DNA from: Pseudodesulfovibrio indicus
GTDB lineage: Bacteria; Desulfobacterota; Desulfovibrionia; Desulfovibrionales; Desulfovibrionaceae
Reading direction: 5' to 3'
DNA length: 64,000 bases
Assembly (NCBI RefSeq): GCF_001563225.1
Contig: NZ_CP014206.1
Location: 3,034,001-3,098,000 of the forward strand
Below are positions 53,624 through 63,165 of the stretch, in pieces. The notes below the pieces were generated by a model. That model was not told the origin of the DNA, did no database searches, and saw only the letters and a program-made list of their open reading frames with translations. How positions within the stretch are numbered: the first letter of the stretch is position 1; each line of letters starts with the position of its first letter. The translations under genes were made by a program, and so were the position numbers.

Positions 53624-55010
53624 TGATCAGTGCTTCTTTGCTTATGAGGAGGTAAACGGTGGCTTCGGTCTTGATGTTGCTCGCAATGGGAGCGACCTCG
53701 TTGCCTTCGCCTATGTAATAGTCCACGCGGGACCCCTGGATGGCCGTGCCGGTGTCCTGGGCCAGGCCGATGCCCGCGACCTTGCGCTTGCCCGAGGGAC
53801 GTCCCCCGGCGGCTTCGGGAATCTCGGCCTCGAAGGCCAGCAGACTGCCGAGCGGCAGGAGCTTTCGGTCTGTAGCCAGTGAAACCATCGGCGTCAACGG
53901 CTTTCCTATGGTCCCCTCCGGCGGGGAGTTCTCCAGCCGGAAGAAGACGTAGCTCCGGTTTTCGGCCATCAGCTCGAACATCTGTTCGGGATGGCTGGCG
54001 AAATATTCCTTTACGTGCTCCTTGGCCAGATGCCCGTCGGCAAGCAGCCCCTTGGAGTGCAGGATGCGGCCCAGGGAACGGAACCCGTAGCCGTTCTTGG
54101 CCCCGTAGAGCACGTTGCGGGTGGTCCCGTCGGGCAGCCGCAGCCGTCCGCACCCTTCCACCTGCATGTAGAAGACGTCCACCGGATCCTTGGCCCAGGC
54201 GATCTCCAGGCCGCGCCCGGACAGGACCTTGTCGATGTCCACGTCGCCCCGGCGGTAGTAAGGCAGGACGCTGCCCTTCTCCACCCGGTAGAACTGGGCG
54301 TGGCCGCGCACCGGGCCGTAGCGCAGGTCGTCCGGCACGCCGTAGATGGGAAAGTCGTAGCCGGGGATGCGTTCGAGGCTGGCCTCGATCTCCGGGGTGT
54401 AATAGCCGGTCATGAGCGGCTTCTGGCGCATGCCGTACCACACGAACCGCTCGGCCAGCAGGTCGGGGTCCGAGTCGAGCAGCGGCAGCAGGTCGAGAAA
54501 TTCCTCCAGCGAGCGGACAACCTGGCCCCAGGTCAGGGACATGCCGGGCCGGGCCAGGGCGGGCTCGTCCTTGGGCATGTTCAGGGCGTATTCCAGGCTG
54601 CGCTGCACCGGGTCCTCAAGGGCGGTCCAGGAGGTCAGGCCCTGGCTGCGGATGTCCAGCCGGGCCAGGTTTTCGGCGCCCTCCACGTTGGACAGGGGGA
54701 AGAACATGTCGCAGGTTGGAATGGACAGCGGCTCGCGCACCGGCTTGAGCGACAGCCGGTCCACCACGCGGGCGCGGTACAGCCCGGTCAGCCCGCTCTC
54801 CGGCTCCTCGCCCACGGCGCAGGGAGCGGCCTCCCCGGTCTCCCCTTCGGCCACGGCCTCCCCGGCGGACGGGGCGGGGTCCTCCACCTGGCCGCGATAG
54901 ATCGGCCCGTACTTGACGCAGGACATGAGCGCGGCCAGGCAGCACACGGCCAACAGCAGCCGGAGCGCGCGCCCGGCGGTTGTCTTGATTTCAGGGTATG
55001 GTTTCCGCAT
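53616..55010 (-). CDS. mltA: Membrane-bound lytic murein transglycosylase A (lipoprotein)
   Basis: This 464-residue lipoprotein (signal ending AALMSC) contains the MltA domain and a C-terminal 3D domain. SLTWGQVVRSLEEFLDLLP, MTGYYTPEIEASL, YFASHPEQMFELMAENRSYVFFR and the QGSRVDYYIGEG segment with the probable catalytic aspartate are family features. It cleaves peptidoglycan in the periplasm. It overlaps the DUF4254-like gene and is probably co-transcribed with the ARMT1-like gene upstream. Confidence 0.9.
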   Translation of the reverse strand: MRKPYPEIKTTAGRALRLLLAVCCLAALMSCVKYGPIYRGQVEDPAPSAGEAVAEGETGEAAPCAVGEEPESGLTGLYRARVVDRLSLKPVREPLSIPTCDMFFPLSNVEGAENLARLDIRSQGLTSWTALEDPVQRSLEYALNMPKDEPALARPGMSLTWGQVVRSLEEFLDLLPLLDSDPDLLAERFVWYGMRQKPLMTGYYTPEIEASLERIPGYDFPIYGVPDDLRYGPVRGHAQFYRVEKGSVLPYYRRGDVDIDKVLSGRGLEIAWAKDPVDVFYMQVEGCGRLRLPDGTTRNVLYGAKNGYGFRSLGRILHSKGLLADGHLAKEHVKEYFASHPEQMFELMAENRSYVFFRLENSPPEGTIGKPLTPMVSLATDRKLLPLGSLLAFEAEIPEAAGGRPSGKRKVAGIGLAQDTGTAIQGSRVDYYIGEGNEVAPIASNIKTEATVYLLISKEALING

Positions 55011-55033
55011 TCGGCGTTTGTCTTTTCGGTTCT

Positions 55034-56797
55034 CTATCCGCAGGAGTCGATGGCCACGTCGCAGAACTTGCCCACCCCGTACTCCCTTCTGCGGAAGAAT
55101 TTCTCGGGGCTGGGGCCGATGATCTGCAACTCCGGATGGGCCTTCTGCACGTCCAGGGCGATGTGCATCTCCTTGGTGCAGCCGGTGGAATAGGTGGCGT
55201 CCTTGCCGGTCCAGACCGGCGGCACCTTCCTGCCCATCAGCTCGAAGCTCTTCTCAATATCGAAATACGTCTGGAAACGCCAGACATTGATGTACCCGCT
55301 GCGCTGGACCTTCTCCCACATGAACATCAGGTCGTCGGCGTCCATGCCCTCCTCGAAGTGCTCGCCGGGATTGATGATATAGGCTTCGTCCAGCTGATTG
55401 CGCAGGTGGGTGACGTAGGTGGTGATGACCTCGATGGCGGCCTTTGTCTGGCCCGGCACCGAGCCGATGATTCCGGAGTAGAACATGACCGTTCGCCCCT
55501 GGGCGCGGGCCACCCGCATCTCGCGGATGATCTCCTCGGCCTTGGAGGTGATGTACTGCTCGGAGAAGGACCGGATGCGGTCCGGCTTGGCCCGGAAATG
55601 GACCTGGAACCGGCCTTTGCGGTCGCGGAAGAAGTTGACGATGTCCCTGGTGAACTCGTGCCCGTTCTCGATGAGCCGGTCGTGCATCTCCTCGCCCTTG
55701 GCCAGGATCATGTCGCACTCCTTCCAGGCGCGGGCGAAGGTCACGGAGCACCGGTACGGGTTGAACTTCTCGCGCGTGCCGTCGGAAATGACCAGGAACG
55801 GGTGCTGGTTCATCAGCGCCAGGAGCTGGTTCTTGGACAGCTTGTCCTCGCTGACGAAGTGCGCCCCGTTGAAGGCGCGCGCCAGCTCGATGTCCGTATC
55901 GCGGTCCCAGAAGGTCGGATGCTCGAAGAAGAACCCCTCCTTCAGGGCCAGGACCACCCGGTGGCCCAGCCGCCGGAGAGCCTTGACCACCTTGAGATCG
56001 AACAGGATGCCGCCCGCGCGGTTGGGCAGGTACAGGATGCGCAGCCGCGTCTCGCCGTCACGGCCGAGCCGGTCGAACATGGGATCGAGCATGTCGGTGC
56101 CCTCGCGGACCTCCTCGGCCAGCCCGGAACTCATCATCGCGTCCATGGAGAAGGTCTCCGGATTCCAGTGGTCCGAATAGGTGGCGATGCGCATGAGCCG
56201 CTCGATCTCCAGCCGGTCCAGCCGGAAGCGCAGCTCGTCGGTGCGCTCCCCGGGCAGCGGCTGCGGCTGCCCGGCGTGGACCATCTCGTCGAAAAAGTCG
56301 CTGTCGACCATCTCCGCCGCCCGCCGGTTCAGCCCCCTGCGGATGTGCAGGTACGGGTCGTCGATGCCGGACTGGGTCATGAATATGGTGATGAACCGCT
56401 TCATCAGCCGCGAGGGCATCACGATCGGCGAGGCCAGGCTCATGCGGAACTTGTACTTGGCCAGCCGGATGATCCGCCGGGCCAGCTGGCGGTCGGAGCA
56501 GAAATCACGGGTCAGATGGAAAAGCCGTTTCCACTGCTCCAGGTATTTCTCGAACAGCCGCTCGGGCAGCCCGTCGTCCAGGAGCATGAGGGTCATCCAG
56601 TCCGAGCACGGCGCGTAGAACTCCCCGTCCTCCAGGGCGAGCATGAACCGCATCTGTTCGCCCGAGGCGTTCTTGAGCGGGTCCATGGCGTATTCCAGGT
56701 TGTTCTCGGTCATGAAGTGGAGCAGCAGCGCGTCCAGGCCGCCGTCCTCGCCGTACCGGATGTCCTGGACCGATGTATATTTCTTGGGCAGTCCCAT
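55034..56797 (-). CDS. ARMT1-like (DUF89-type) domain protein, probable
   Basis: This 587-residue protein has a central domain (about 265-410) that resembles ARMT1/DUF89 damage-control phosphatases: PNRAGGILFDLKVVKALRRLG and, later, MILAKGEE. The N-terminal 250 residues are helical and charged, and I cannot assign them. I chose ATG 56797 because AGAGGTG lies 4-5 bases upstream; a GTG at 56803 overlaps the nadK stop. Linkage to NAD kinase suggests a nucleotide or metabolite repair role, but that is inference. Confidence 0.6.
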   Translation of the reverse strand: MGLPKKYTSVQDIRYGEDGGLDALLLHFMTENNLEYAMDPLKNASGEQMRFMLALEDGEFYAPCSDWMTLMLLDDGLPERLFEKYLEQWKRLFHLTRDFCSDRQLARRIIRLAKYKFRMSLASPIVMPSRLMKRFITIFMTQSGIDDPYLHIRRGLNRRAAEMVDSDFFDEMVHAGQPQPLPGERTDELRFRLDRLEIERLMRIATYSDHWNPETFSMDAMMSSGLAEEVREGTDMLDPMFDRLGRDGETRLRILYLPNRAGGILFDLKVVKALRRLGHRVVLALKEGFFFEHPTFWDRDTDIELARAFNGAHFVSEDKLSKNQLLALMNQHPFLVISDGTREKFNPYRCSVTFARAWKECDMILAKGEEMHDRLIENGHEFTRDIVNFFRDRKGRFQVHFRAKPDRIRSFSEQYITSKAEEIIREMRVARAQGRTVMFYSGIIGSVPGQTKAAIEVITTYVTHLRNQLDEAYIINPGEHFEEGMDADDLMFMWEKVQRSGYINVWRFQTYFDIEKSFELMGRKVPPVWTGKDATYSTGCTKEMHIALDVQKAHPELQIIGPSPEKFFRRREYGVGKFCDVAIDSCG

Positions 56798-56799
56798 TG

Positions 56800-57651
56800 T
56801 CACCTCTCGGTCAGAAAGCCGTGTTTCTTCAATTTATCATAATAGGCGCCGGGGCCGAGATCGACCACCTGAAGGGGTGCCTCCGCCCGACGGATGGTCA
56901 CCTCGTCGCCGTGGCGCAGCCCGGTCACGGACTGTCCGTCCTCGGTCAGGTAGACCTCACCGCCCCGCTCCTCCACCCGGACCACGACCTCGGCCTCTTC
57001 CGGGAAGACCATGGGCTTGAACCCGTTCAGGAAGGGGCAGACCGGGGTCGCGCAGAAGACCTTGAGCCCGGTGTGCAGGAGCGGCCCGCCCGCGGAAACC
57101 CCGTAGGCCGAAGACCCCGTGGGCGTGGACACGATCAGCCCGTCGGCGCGCATGGAGGAGATGGCGACGCCGTCGGCCTCGACGCCGAGCCGGATGAGCC
57201 GCGCGAGCTCCCCCCTGCTGACGACCAGATCGTTGACGGCCAGTCCGGAGTGGATCGGACGGCCGTTGCGGACCACGTCGTAGGCCAGGACCAGCCGTTC
57301 CTCCACCTCCACCCCGTCCGCCAGGGCCGTCTCCAGCCAGGGGAGCCAGCCGTCCGGGCGCAGCTGGGCCAGGAACCCCACGCGGCCGAGATTGACGCCC
57401 ATGAACGGTGCGCGCAGATGGAGCAGCCGCCGGGCCGTCCCGATGAACGTGCCGTCGCCGCCCAGGACCATGACCAGGTCGTAAGGGCCGGAAGGCAGGT
57501 CCTCCTCCAAACAGGAGTCGGGACGGTGCTCGCAGGCGTCGAATTCGACCCCGCGACCGGCCAGGAAGGCGGTCATGGCGGAGCGCACGGACGCGGCCTC
57601 GGCGTCATTGGGCTTGGCCACGATCAGGATTTTTCCGACAGCTTGGTGCAT
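56800..57651 (-). CDS. nadK: NAD kinase
   Basis: This 283-residue protein is NadK, making NADP from NAD. VLGGDGTFIGTAR is the GGDG catalytic motif, NLGRVGFL follows, and NDLVVSRG and TPTGSSAYGVSAGGP complete the signature. Length is typical. The ARMT1-like gene starts within a few bases of its stop. Confidence 0.94.
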   Translation of the reverse strand: MHQAVGKILIVAKPNDAEAASVRSAMTAFLAGRGVEFDACEHRPDSCLEEDLPSGPYDLVMVLGGDGTFIGTARRLLHLRAPFMGVNLGRVGFLAQLRPDGWLPWLETALADGVEVEERLVLAYDVVRNGRPIHSGLAVNDLVVSRGELARLIRLGVEADGVAISSMRADGLIVSTPTGSSAYGVSAGGPLLHTGLKVFCATPVCPFLNGFKPMVFPEEAEVVVRVEERGGEVYLTEDGQSVTGLRHGDEVTIRRAEAPLQVVDLGPGAYYDKLKKHGFLTER

Positions 57652-57761
57652 GGTTGGTATTTGTAGTTAAAATTTCAGAAATACTCAACGTTTTTCCATT
57701 TTGAATGCTGTCTCAGCGGAAGGCGGCGTCAACTTTTCTAGATTTTTTTCAGCTTTACCCC

Positions 57762-57788
57762 TAAAGTTTATTCGAACCGGGACGATCG
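57762..57788 (+). promoter_or_regulatory. Sigma-28 (FliA) promoter of the flgM operon
   Basis: TAAAGTTT (57762-57769), an 11-base spacer and GACGATCG (57781-57788) match TAAAGTTT-N11-GCCGATAA with a perfect -35. It predicts a start near 57795, 20 bases before the GTG of the first gene. Sigma-28 control of flgM is the classical feedback arrangement. Confidence 0.75.
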
Positions 57789-57814
57789 TAACAATCAAGG
57801 AAAGGGTTAATACC

Positions 57815-58225
57815 GTGAATACATCGTCCGCCAATGTACGCAACATGCTGCGCACCTACGGAAAGCAGCTCACGAGCGCGAAGCGTCTTGCGCGCTTCAG
57901 GCAGGCGATGGAAGGCACACAGCCGCCTGACGACATCGCCAGGCAGGCCAAGCGCCGGGAACTGGTGCAGCGCATAGCGCACGAGGTCATTGAAAACCTG
58001 ATCGTCAACTCCTCCCCTTCCCCTGTGGTCAAGGCTGTCCTCGACCAGCTGGAACGGGAGTTCGGGCACCGGTACCTTTTCGAGTACCCGCTCGATGGAG
58101 GCGACGTTCACATACTCAGGGAGACCCCGCAGGGACCGCTGGACGTTGAGGGAGCCGAAAGGAACAAGGTTCTGCGAAGACTGTGGGAAATAGCTTTGTC
58201 AAAGGTGGATGGCACCATGCTTTGA
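57815..58225 (+). CDS. Hypothetical protein encoded upstream of flgM
   Basis: This 136-residue soluble protein starts at a GTG after a GGAAAGGG site and downstream of the sigma-28 promoter; the frame is open further left but would lie before the transcription start. It is helical and charged (RRELVQRIAHEVIENLIV), with a C-terminal RNKVLRRLWEIALSKV segment. The same position next to flgM in Desulfovibrio genomes is occupied by an uncharacterised gene. A role in flagellar export or regulation is an inference from its operon. Confidence 0.8.
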   Translation: MNTSSANVRNMLRTYGKQLTSAKRLARFRQAMEGTQPPDDIARQAKRRELVQRIAHEVIENLIVNSSPSPVVKAVLDQLEREFGHRYLFEYPLDGGDVHILRETPQGPLDVEGAERNKVLRRLWEIALSKVDGTML

Positions 58226-58251
58226 TAGACCCGTCCCCACGGGAGGAAAAC

Positions 58252-58560
58252 ATGGTTATTAGAAACATTGTAGGGGATCAGAACCCTTACGCAAACAAGA
58301 AGATCGAAAGGCCAGAGCCCAAGGAGGTCCAGCGGACGCAGGAAAGCGTCAAGACCTCCGGCGAGGCTGCCGACCGCGTGGTCCTCTCCTCCGAGGCCCG
58401 GCTGCGCGGCGCGGCCCTCCAGACGGCGAAGGATGCGCCCGACGTCCGCCGCGAGAAGGTGGACGAGCTCAAGCGCAAGGTCAAGGACGGGACCTACAGG
58501 CCCGACCTGAAAAAGGCCGCCGCGAATCTCATTCGCGACGACCTCGATCTTCTGGTTTAG
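58252..58560 (+). CDS. flgM: Anti-sigma-28 factor FlgM
   Basis: This 102-residue protein has the FlgM C-terminal motif around RREKVDELKRKVKDGTYRPD, followed by DDLDLLV, and a disordered, charged N-terminal half, as usual. I chose ATG 58252 because GGAGG lies just upstream. It inhibits FliA until the hook is complete and is then exported. It is co-transcribed with the preceding gene from a FliA-type promoter and ends 23 bases from the stop of convergent fliW. Confidence 0.92.
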   Translation: MVIRNIVGDQNPYANKKIERPEPKEVQRTQESVKTSGEAADRVVLSSEARLRGAALQTAKDAPDVRREKVDELKRKVKDGTYRPDLKKAAANLIRDDLDLLV

Positions 58561-58583
58561 CAGAGAGGGCAACGAGCGACCGA

Positions 58584-59030
58584 TCAAGCTCCTATCGGAT
58601 GGAAATGCGTGGGATACCCCGCTTCCGTCTGAGGAACCTGAAGACCTATTTTCGCCTCCGTGTTGATGACAATCGGCCCCTGGAGATTGAGAGTAGTGTC
58701 TTCAGGCTTGTCCTGTGGAATGGTCACGGTCACCAGGACCGCCAGCTGGCGGATGTTCTCCACCTTCAGGACCTTGCGTTCCGGATTCTCGATCTTCACG
58801 TCATAGTCGTCGAGGAAGCTGTAGGGATCGGCCACCAGGAGCCCCAGGCCGGGGTCGGTGGTGCATTGCAGCAGCAGGAACGGAGAGTCCCCTTCCCGGA
58901 TGGGAAGCAGGGAGAACTCGCGCTTGTCCTCAAGCCCGACGAGCCCGCGCGGGAAATAGATGATGCTGTCGGCGCGGATCTCCCGTTCGCCCAGCCTCGT
59001 CATTATTTTTTTTGTTCTTTCTTTTGCCAT
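58584..59030 (-). CDS. fliW: Flagellar assembly factor FliW
   Basis: This protein of up to 148 residues is FliW, which binds flagellin and antagonises Csr[23 protein letters not shown] and the [12 protein letters not shown] segment are typical. The ATG at 59030 overlaps csrA by 28 bases; an alternative ATG at 59003 (MTRLGERE) sits in the csrA stop (TAATG) and may be the real start. Tight coupling to csrA fits the partner-switch between flagellin, FliW and CsrA. Confidence 0.92.
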   Translation of the reverse strand: MAKERTKKIMTRLGEREIRADSIIYFPRGLVGLEDKREFSLLPIREGDSPFLLLQCTTDPGLGLLVADPYSFLDDYDVKIENPERKVLKVENIRQLAVLVTVTIPQDKPEDTTLNLQGPIVINTEAKIGLQVPQTEAGYPTHFHPIGA

Positions 59031-59245
59031 AGCGCAGCCGCCGCGAGCAGGTCCTGCTGGCTGATTTCCAGCGCCTGCCTGTTCTGTTCCTTGATCTTCA
59101 AATAGACCTCTTCCCGATAGACGGTCATGTCTTCGGGCACATCCAGGCCGATCTTTATCTGCTTCCCCTGAACGCTCAGGATCTTCAGTTTGATGGTGTC
59201 GCCCAGGTAGAGGCTTTCTCCCGGTCTCCGGGTCAGAATCAACAT
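59003..59245 (-). CDS. csrA: Translational regulator CsrA
   Basis: This 80-residue protein starts [16 protein letters not shown] and has the [17 protein letters not shown] core of CsrA, an RNA-binding dimer that represses flagellin translation. The C-terminal 20 residues form a helical charged tail. The Shine-Dalgarno sequence is weak; several GGA motifs and a small hairpin (TCCGC/GCGGA) lie in the leader, which would suit autoregulation. It lies between flgL and fliW. Confidence 0.94.
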   Translation of the reverse strand: MLILTRRPGESLYLGDTIKLKILSVQGKQIKIGLDVPEDMTVYREEVYLKIKEQNRQALEISQQDLLAAAALWQKKEQKK

Positions 59246-59346
59246 GTGTGTACCAAATGCTTCCTTCGGCTTGTCCGCTTTTCGCGGATGCTGGAATGCC
59301 GACTACATGACGTTTTCCCGCAAGTAAAGTATATTATATCCTTAAT

Positions 59347-61014
59347 TTATATAAACTTCGCCAGATTCAGTTGCATGATCATGGAAGTGGAACGCAGCAC
59401 GGACTCGTAAACGATCTGCTGCTGGGCCAAATCGGTCATCAGCTCGGACACGTCCGCGTCCTCGATGGAACTGAGCAGGGTCTGCTCGTTGAGCTTCAGC
59501 CCCTCCAGGATGTTCGCCCCCACGTTCAGCCGGTTCTCGCGACCGCCGATCTCGGCGATGGAGTTCATGATGTGTTCCTGGGCCTTGACCAGGTTGGCCA
59601 GGGACTGCTGCACCCCGGTCTGGTTGTTGGTCTCGGTGAAGGCCACGAGGTTGCCCATGACCTCGAACAGGTTCATGGAGTACTCGTCGTCCCCCTGGAT
59701 GGACAGCGCCATGTTCGAGGCGTTGCTGCCATGGAACACGCGTCCTCCGTTCAGGCTGCCCAGGGTCAGGATGGAGCCGCCGGCGGACAGGACCCTGTCC
59801 GGGTCCATGTAGATGCCGCCGAAGATGTCCTTGCCCACGCTGTTGACCTGGACCTGCTCGCTGGACGAGACATCCAGGTTGATGGCCGCCGTGCGGGGGC
59901 GGATGATGAACTGCTGGCCCGGGCTGATGGTGTTGGAACCGGCCGAGGTCAGGGTCAGGATGCCGCCGTTGGCCACGCTGAGCACCGCCGCGTTGGAGGT
60001 GGTGTCCGCCGAGGCCACGTTGCCGGTCACCCAGTTGATGCCGCCGTCCATGCTGTAGGAGTAGTGAATCTCCTCGTTCATGGTCACATCCGACTCGTTG
60101 TCGATGCGGATGGTCACGTTGGTGTCCAGGAATGAGCCGGAGGCCTCGGCCTCGATCAGCTTCACGCCGGGACCGAGGGAGTCCACCTTGGGCGGGGCGT
60201 CATCGTCGTCGCCCAAATACTGGGCCGAGGGGCGAATCCACATCCAGGTGCCGTCGGAAACGGACACGTCGCTGAAATCGTTGACCTTGACGTCGGTGAC
60301 GCCGTGGAAGCTCACGCTGGTGCCGCTCTGGGGCAGGCTCAGGGTTCCCTCGGAGCCGATGAACGAGATGGACCCGTCCTCCAGCCAGTTGCGGCCGCCG
60401 TCGATGGAATAGCGAACGCCCAGGTCGGGGTCGTCCAGGGCCATGTTCCCGCCCACCGGGGTGTTGTCCTGGCGGTCGAAATACTGGACCAGGACCGTGG
60501 TGTCCGACGAACCATTGACCGTGAACTCGGCGTTGCGGCCGAAATCCTCGTCGTTGGTGGTCAGCCACATGATCTCCTGGTACGCCGCACCGTCGGTCTT
60601 GTGCCCGCCGAAGATGGAATTGCCCTCGAAATCGGTATTGGCCAGGCTGACGAGCTGCTCGAACAGGGAGCGCATCTCGTAGCTGATCTGCTCGCGGTTG
60701 TTCTCGTCCACGGTGCCGGTAGCGGCCTGGGTGGCCAGCTCCTTGGCCCGGGTGATGATGGTGGAGACCTGCATCAGCGCTTCGTCGGCGCTGGTCAGCC
60801 ACCCCTTGGCCGTGGAGATGTTCTCCGCGTACTGGTCCAGGGACCGCAGGGTATCGCGGTGGTCCAGGATGCGGGTCATGCCCGTGGGGTCGTCGCTCGG
60901 CTTGTTGATATTCTTCTGGGTCTGGGCCTTGACGTTCAGGTCCATGAGGGAAGTCAGGGAGCTGTTCAGGTTGTAAACATACCTGTTGAAAAGCATCTGC
61001 TGTGTTACGCGCAT
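59347..61014 (-). CDS. flgL: Flagellar hook-filament junction protein FlgL (HAP3)
   Basis: This 555-residue protein joins hook and filament. The N terminus (MRVTQQMLFNRYVYNLN, SLTSLMDLNVKAQTQKNINKPSDDP) and C-terminal segment (YESVLRSTSMIMQLNLAKFI) are flagellin-like D0/D1 ends. At 555 residues it is much longer than the roughly 300-residue enterobacterial FlgL; the extra length is a central, beta-rich, surface-exposed insertion. It starts 15 bases after flgK stops. Confidence 0.92.
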   Translation of the reverse strand: MRVTQQMLFNRYVYNLNSSLTSLMDLNVKAQTQKNINKPSDDPTGMTRILDHRDTLRSLDQYAENISTAKGWLTSADEALMQVSTIITRAKELATQAATGTVDENNREQISYEMRSLFEQLVSLANTDFEGNSIFGGHKTDGAAYQEIMWLTTNDEDFGRNAEFTVNGSSDTTVLVQYFDRQDNTPVGGNMALDDPDLGVRYSIDGGRNWLEDGSISFIGSEGTLSLPQSGTSVSFHGVTDVKVNDFSDVSVSDGTWMWIRPSAQYLGDDDDAPPKVDSLGPGVKLIEAEASGSFLDTNVTIRIDNESDVTMNEEIHYSYSMDGGINWVTGNVASADTTSNAAVLSVANGGILTLTSAGSNTISPGQQFIIRPRTAAINLDVSSSEQVQVNSVGKDIFGGIYMDPDRVLSAGGSILTLGSLNGGRVFHGSNASNMALSIQGDDEYSMNLFEVMGNLVAFTETNNQTGVQQSLANLVKAQEHIMNSIAEIGGRENRLNVGANILEGLKLNEQTLLSSIEDADVSELMTDLAQQQIVYESVLRSTSMIMQLNLAKFI

Positions 61015-61029
61015 ATCCGTTTCTCCCGC

Positions 61030-63165
61030 CTAGGACTTGAGTGAAAGGACGGTCTGGAGCATCTGGTCCGCGGTGGTGATGAGCTTGGCCGCGGCGGTGT
61101 AGGACGCCTGGTACTTGATCAGGTCGCTCATCTCCTCGTCCAGGTTCACGCCCGAGATCTGCTGCTGGCGCTCGTCCAGGTCCTTTGCCAGGGTTCCGTA
61201 GAAATTCGCATTGAACTGGGCCCGGTTCACGTCCGTGCCCACGTTGCCGACGATGCCGTTGTAGTAGTCCAGTATGCTCTGCTTGGTGGTGCCCTCGAAG
61301 GCCGTGCTGGTGGTCACGTCCTCCTCGCGCAGGGCGTACATGGACAACGCCGTGGTGTTGTCGCCGGTATTCATCTCGCCCGCCCCGTTGACGTGGCCCG
61401 TGGCCAGGTAGTCGAGGTCGCCCGAGACCTTCTCGTTGATGGCCATGGTGTTCGGCGCACTGCCCTTGAAGAAGGTGTTCAGTCCCAGGGCCGCATAGAG
61501 TCCCGCGCTGTCGGTGCCGAAGGCGAAGGTGTACCCCTCCTCGGCTTCCAGTCGGAGCTGGTTGTTGACGATGGTGGCGTTGATGGCCCCGTTGAAAGTC
61601 CGGTCAAAGGCGTCGCGCACGTCTTCCAGGGTGTGGATGTCCGGGTTGAAGATCATGCCGTTGCCGTCGAAGTCCAGGGCCGCGCTGGAGGCCAGCAGCC
61701 CGGTGGATTCGTTGTACACGTACATGAAGGAGCTGCCCGACTGGAGCCGGTCGCCGAAGGCCAGGCCCGCGGAGTCGCTGGCCAGCGCCTTGTCGATGTA
61801 GTCCACGCGGTAGGTCCCCTCGGTCTCGGTGAAGGCCTGGAGGCCCGCGCCCTGGCTGTGCCTGCGGTTGGTCTCCCAGATCACGGACTCGGCCAGCTCC
61901 CCGAGCTTGGACCGGTACTTGCCCACATAGCTGTCGCGGAAGGTCATGAGCGCGGTCAGGCTGCCGCCCGTAAGGCGCTGCGGATTGGCTTCGCCGTTGA
62001 AATGCGTCTGGGGGGTGATCTCCTCGGCGTGCGAGGTATTCTGCACCCAGTACAGCCCCTGGTGCGGACTGATGATGAACCGGTCGCCGTCCACGAAGGT
62101 GCCGGTGCCCGAGCCCTGGGAGTCGGTATCCGACCCGAACCAGATCTGGAGGCCCTCGACGTTCACGCGGTCGTCGTAGCCCCGGGCGGAGAAGTGGCGC
62201 TCGCTGCCGTCCTCGTTCGCCAGCCAGGTCACGCCGCCGTCCAGGGAGACCCTGAACTGGGCCGCGCCCGCGCCGGAACCCACCTGGCCCACGGGATCGC
62301 CCGCGTTGGAGGCCACGAACTCGATGGTGTATTCGAAGTCGTCGCTGCCGTCGAAGTAGACGTTGCCGTCAAAGGTGGAGTCGGTGCGCAGGTCCTTGGT
62401 CTTGGTCGCGGCGCGGAACTCCAGGGAGAAGGCGGACTCGCCGTCCACCAGGGTCTGCCCGGCCTCTGTCAGGACCGTCAGGTTGCCGCCACCGTTGTCG
62501 ATGGTCCGAATGTCCATCAGCTCGGCCAGGGAGCGGAGCTTGCGCGCCCGCTCGTCGAACAGGGCGTTGGCGTTGTTCTGCCCATCCACCTGATGGACCT
62601 GGATCTGGTTGTTGAGGTCCGCAATCTCCTGCATCAGGGTGTTGGCCTCGTCGACCTGGGCGGAAATCTCTTTGTTGACCCGTTGCTGCATGAGCGACAG
62701 GTCGTTGTCCACCTGCTTCAGGGTGGAGATGAGGGTGGCCGCGTCGTTGAGCACGGTCTGGCGCGCGCCGTAGTTGTCGGGACGCTGGGAGACCTCGTTC
62801 CAGGAATTGAAATACTGCGACAGGGCGTCGGACACGCCGGTGCCGGAGGACTCGTTGAGCAGGTTCTCCACGCCCTTGAGCTGTTCGAAAAGGTTGCCCC
62901 ACATGTCGGACAGGGCGGACTGTCCCAGGTACATGGCCTCGACCATCTCGTCGAAGTGGCGGACCACCTCGGTGGCCTTGACGCCCGTGCCGAGCTGGCC
63001 GGGCGAATAGTCTATGTACGGACCTTCCTCCAGAAGCACCGAGCGCCGCGAGTACCCCTCGGTATTCACGTTGGCGATGTTCTCGCCCGTGACCTGCAAC
63101 TGGACCTGGGAGGCGAACAGGGCCCAACGGCCCATGTCGAGAATGGAATTGGCTCCGAAGGACAT
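61030..63165 (-). CDS. flgK: Flagellar hook-associated protein FlgK (HAP1)
   Basis: This 711-residue protein is HAP1. The N terminus has the conserved GRWALFASQVQLQVTGENIANVNTEGYSRR segment and the C terminus has the SGVNLDEEMSDLIKYQASYTAAAKLI helix, as in all FlgK. The length is above average, due to a central variable domain. Its start overlaps the flgN stop by one base. Confidence 0.94.
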   Translation of the reverse strand: MSFGANSILDMGRWALFASQVQLQVTGENIANVNTEGYSRRSVLLEEGPYIDYSPGQLGTGVKATEVVRHFDEMVEAMYLGQSALSDMWGNLFEQLKGVENLLNESSGTGVSDALSQYFNSWNEVSQRPDNYGARQTVLNDAATLISTLKQVDNDLSLMQQRVNKEISAQVDEANTLMQEIADLNNQIQVHQVDGQNNANALFDERARKLRSLAELMDIRTIDNGGGNLTVLTEAGQTLVDGESAFSLEFRAATKTKDLRTDSTFDGNVYFDGSDDFEYTIEFVASNAGDPVGQVGSGAGAAQFRVSLDGGVTWLANEDGSERHFSARGYDDRVNVEGLQIWFGSDTDSQGSGTGTFVDGDRFIISPHQGLYWVQNTSHAEEITPQTHFNGEANPQRLTGGSLTALMTFRDSYVGKYRSKLGELAESVIWETNRRHSQGAGLQAFTETEGTYRVDYIDKALASDSAGLAFGDRLQSGSSFMYVYNESTGLLASSAALDFDGNGMIFNPDIHTLEDVRDAFDRTFNGAINATIVNNQLRLEAEEGYTFAFGTDSAGLYAALGLNTFFKGSAPNTMAINEKVSGDLDYLATGHVNGAGEMNTGDNTTALSMYALREEDVTTSTAFEGTTKQSILDYYNGIVGNVGTDVNRAQFNANFYGTLAKDLDERQQQISGVNLDEEMSDLIKYQASYTAAAKLITTADQMLQTVLSLKS

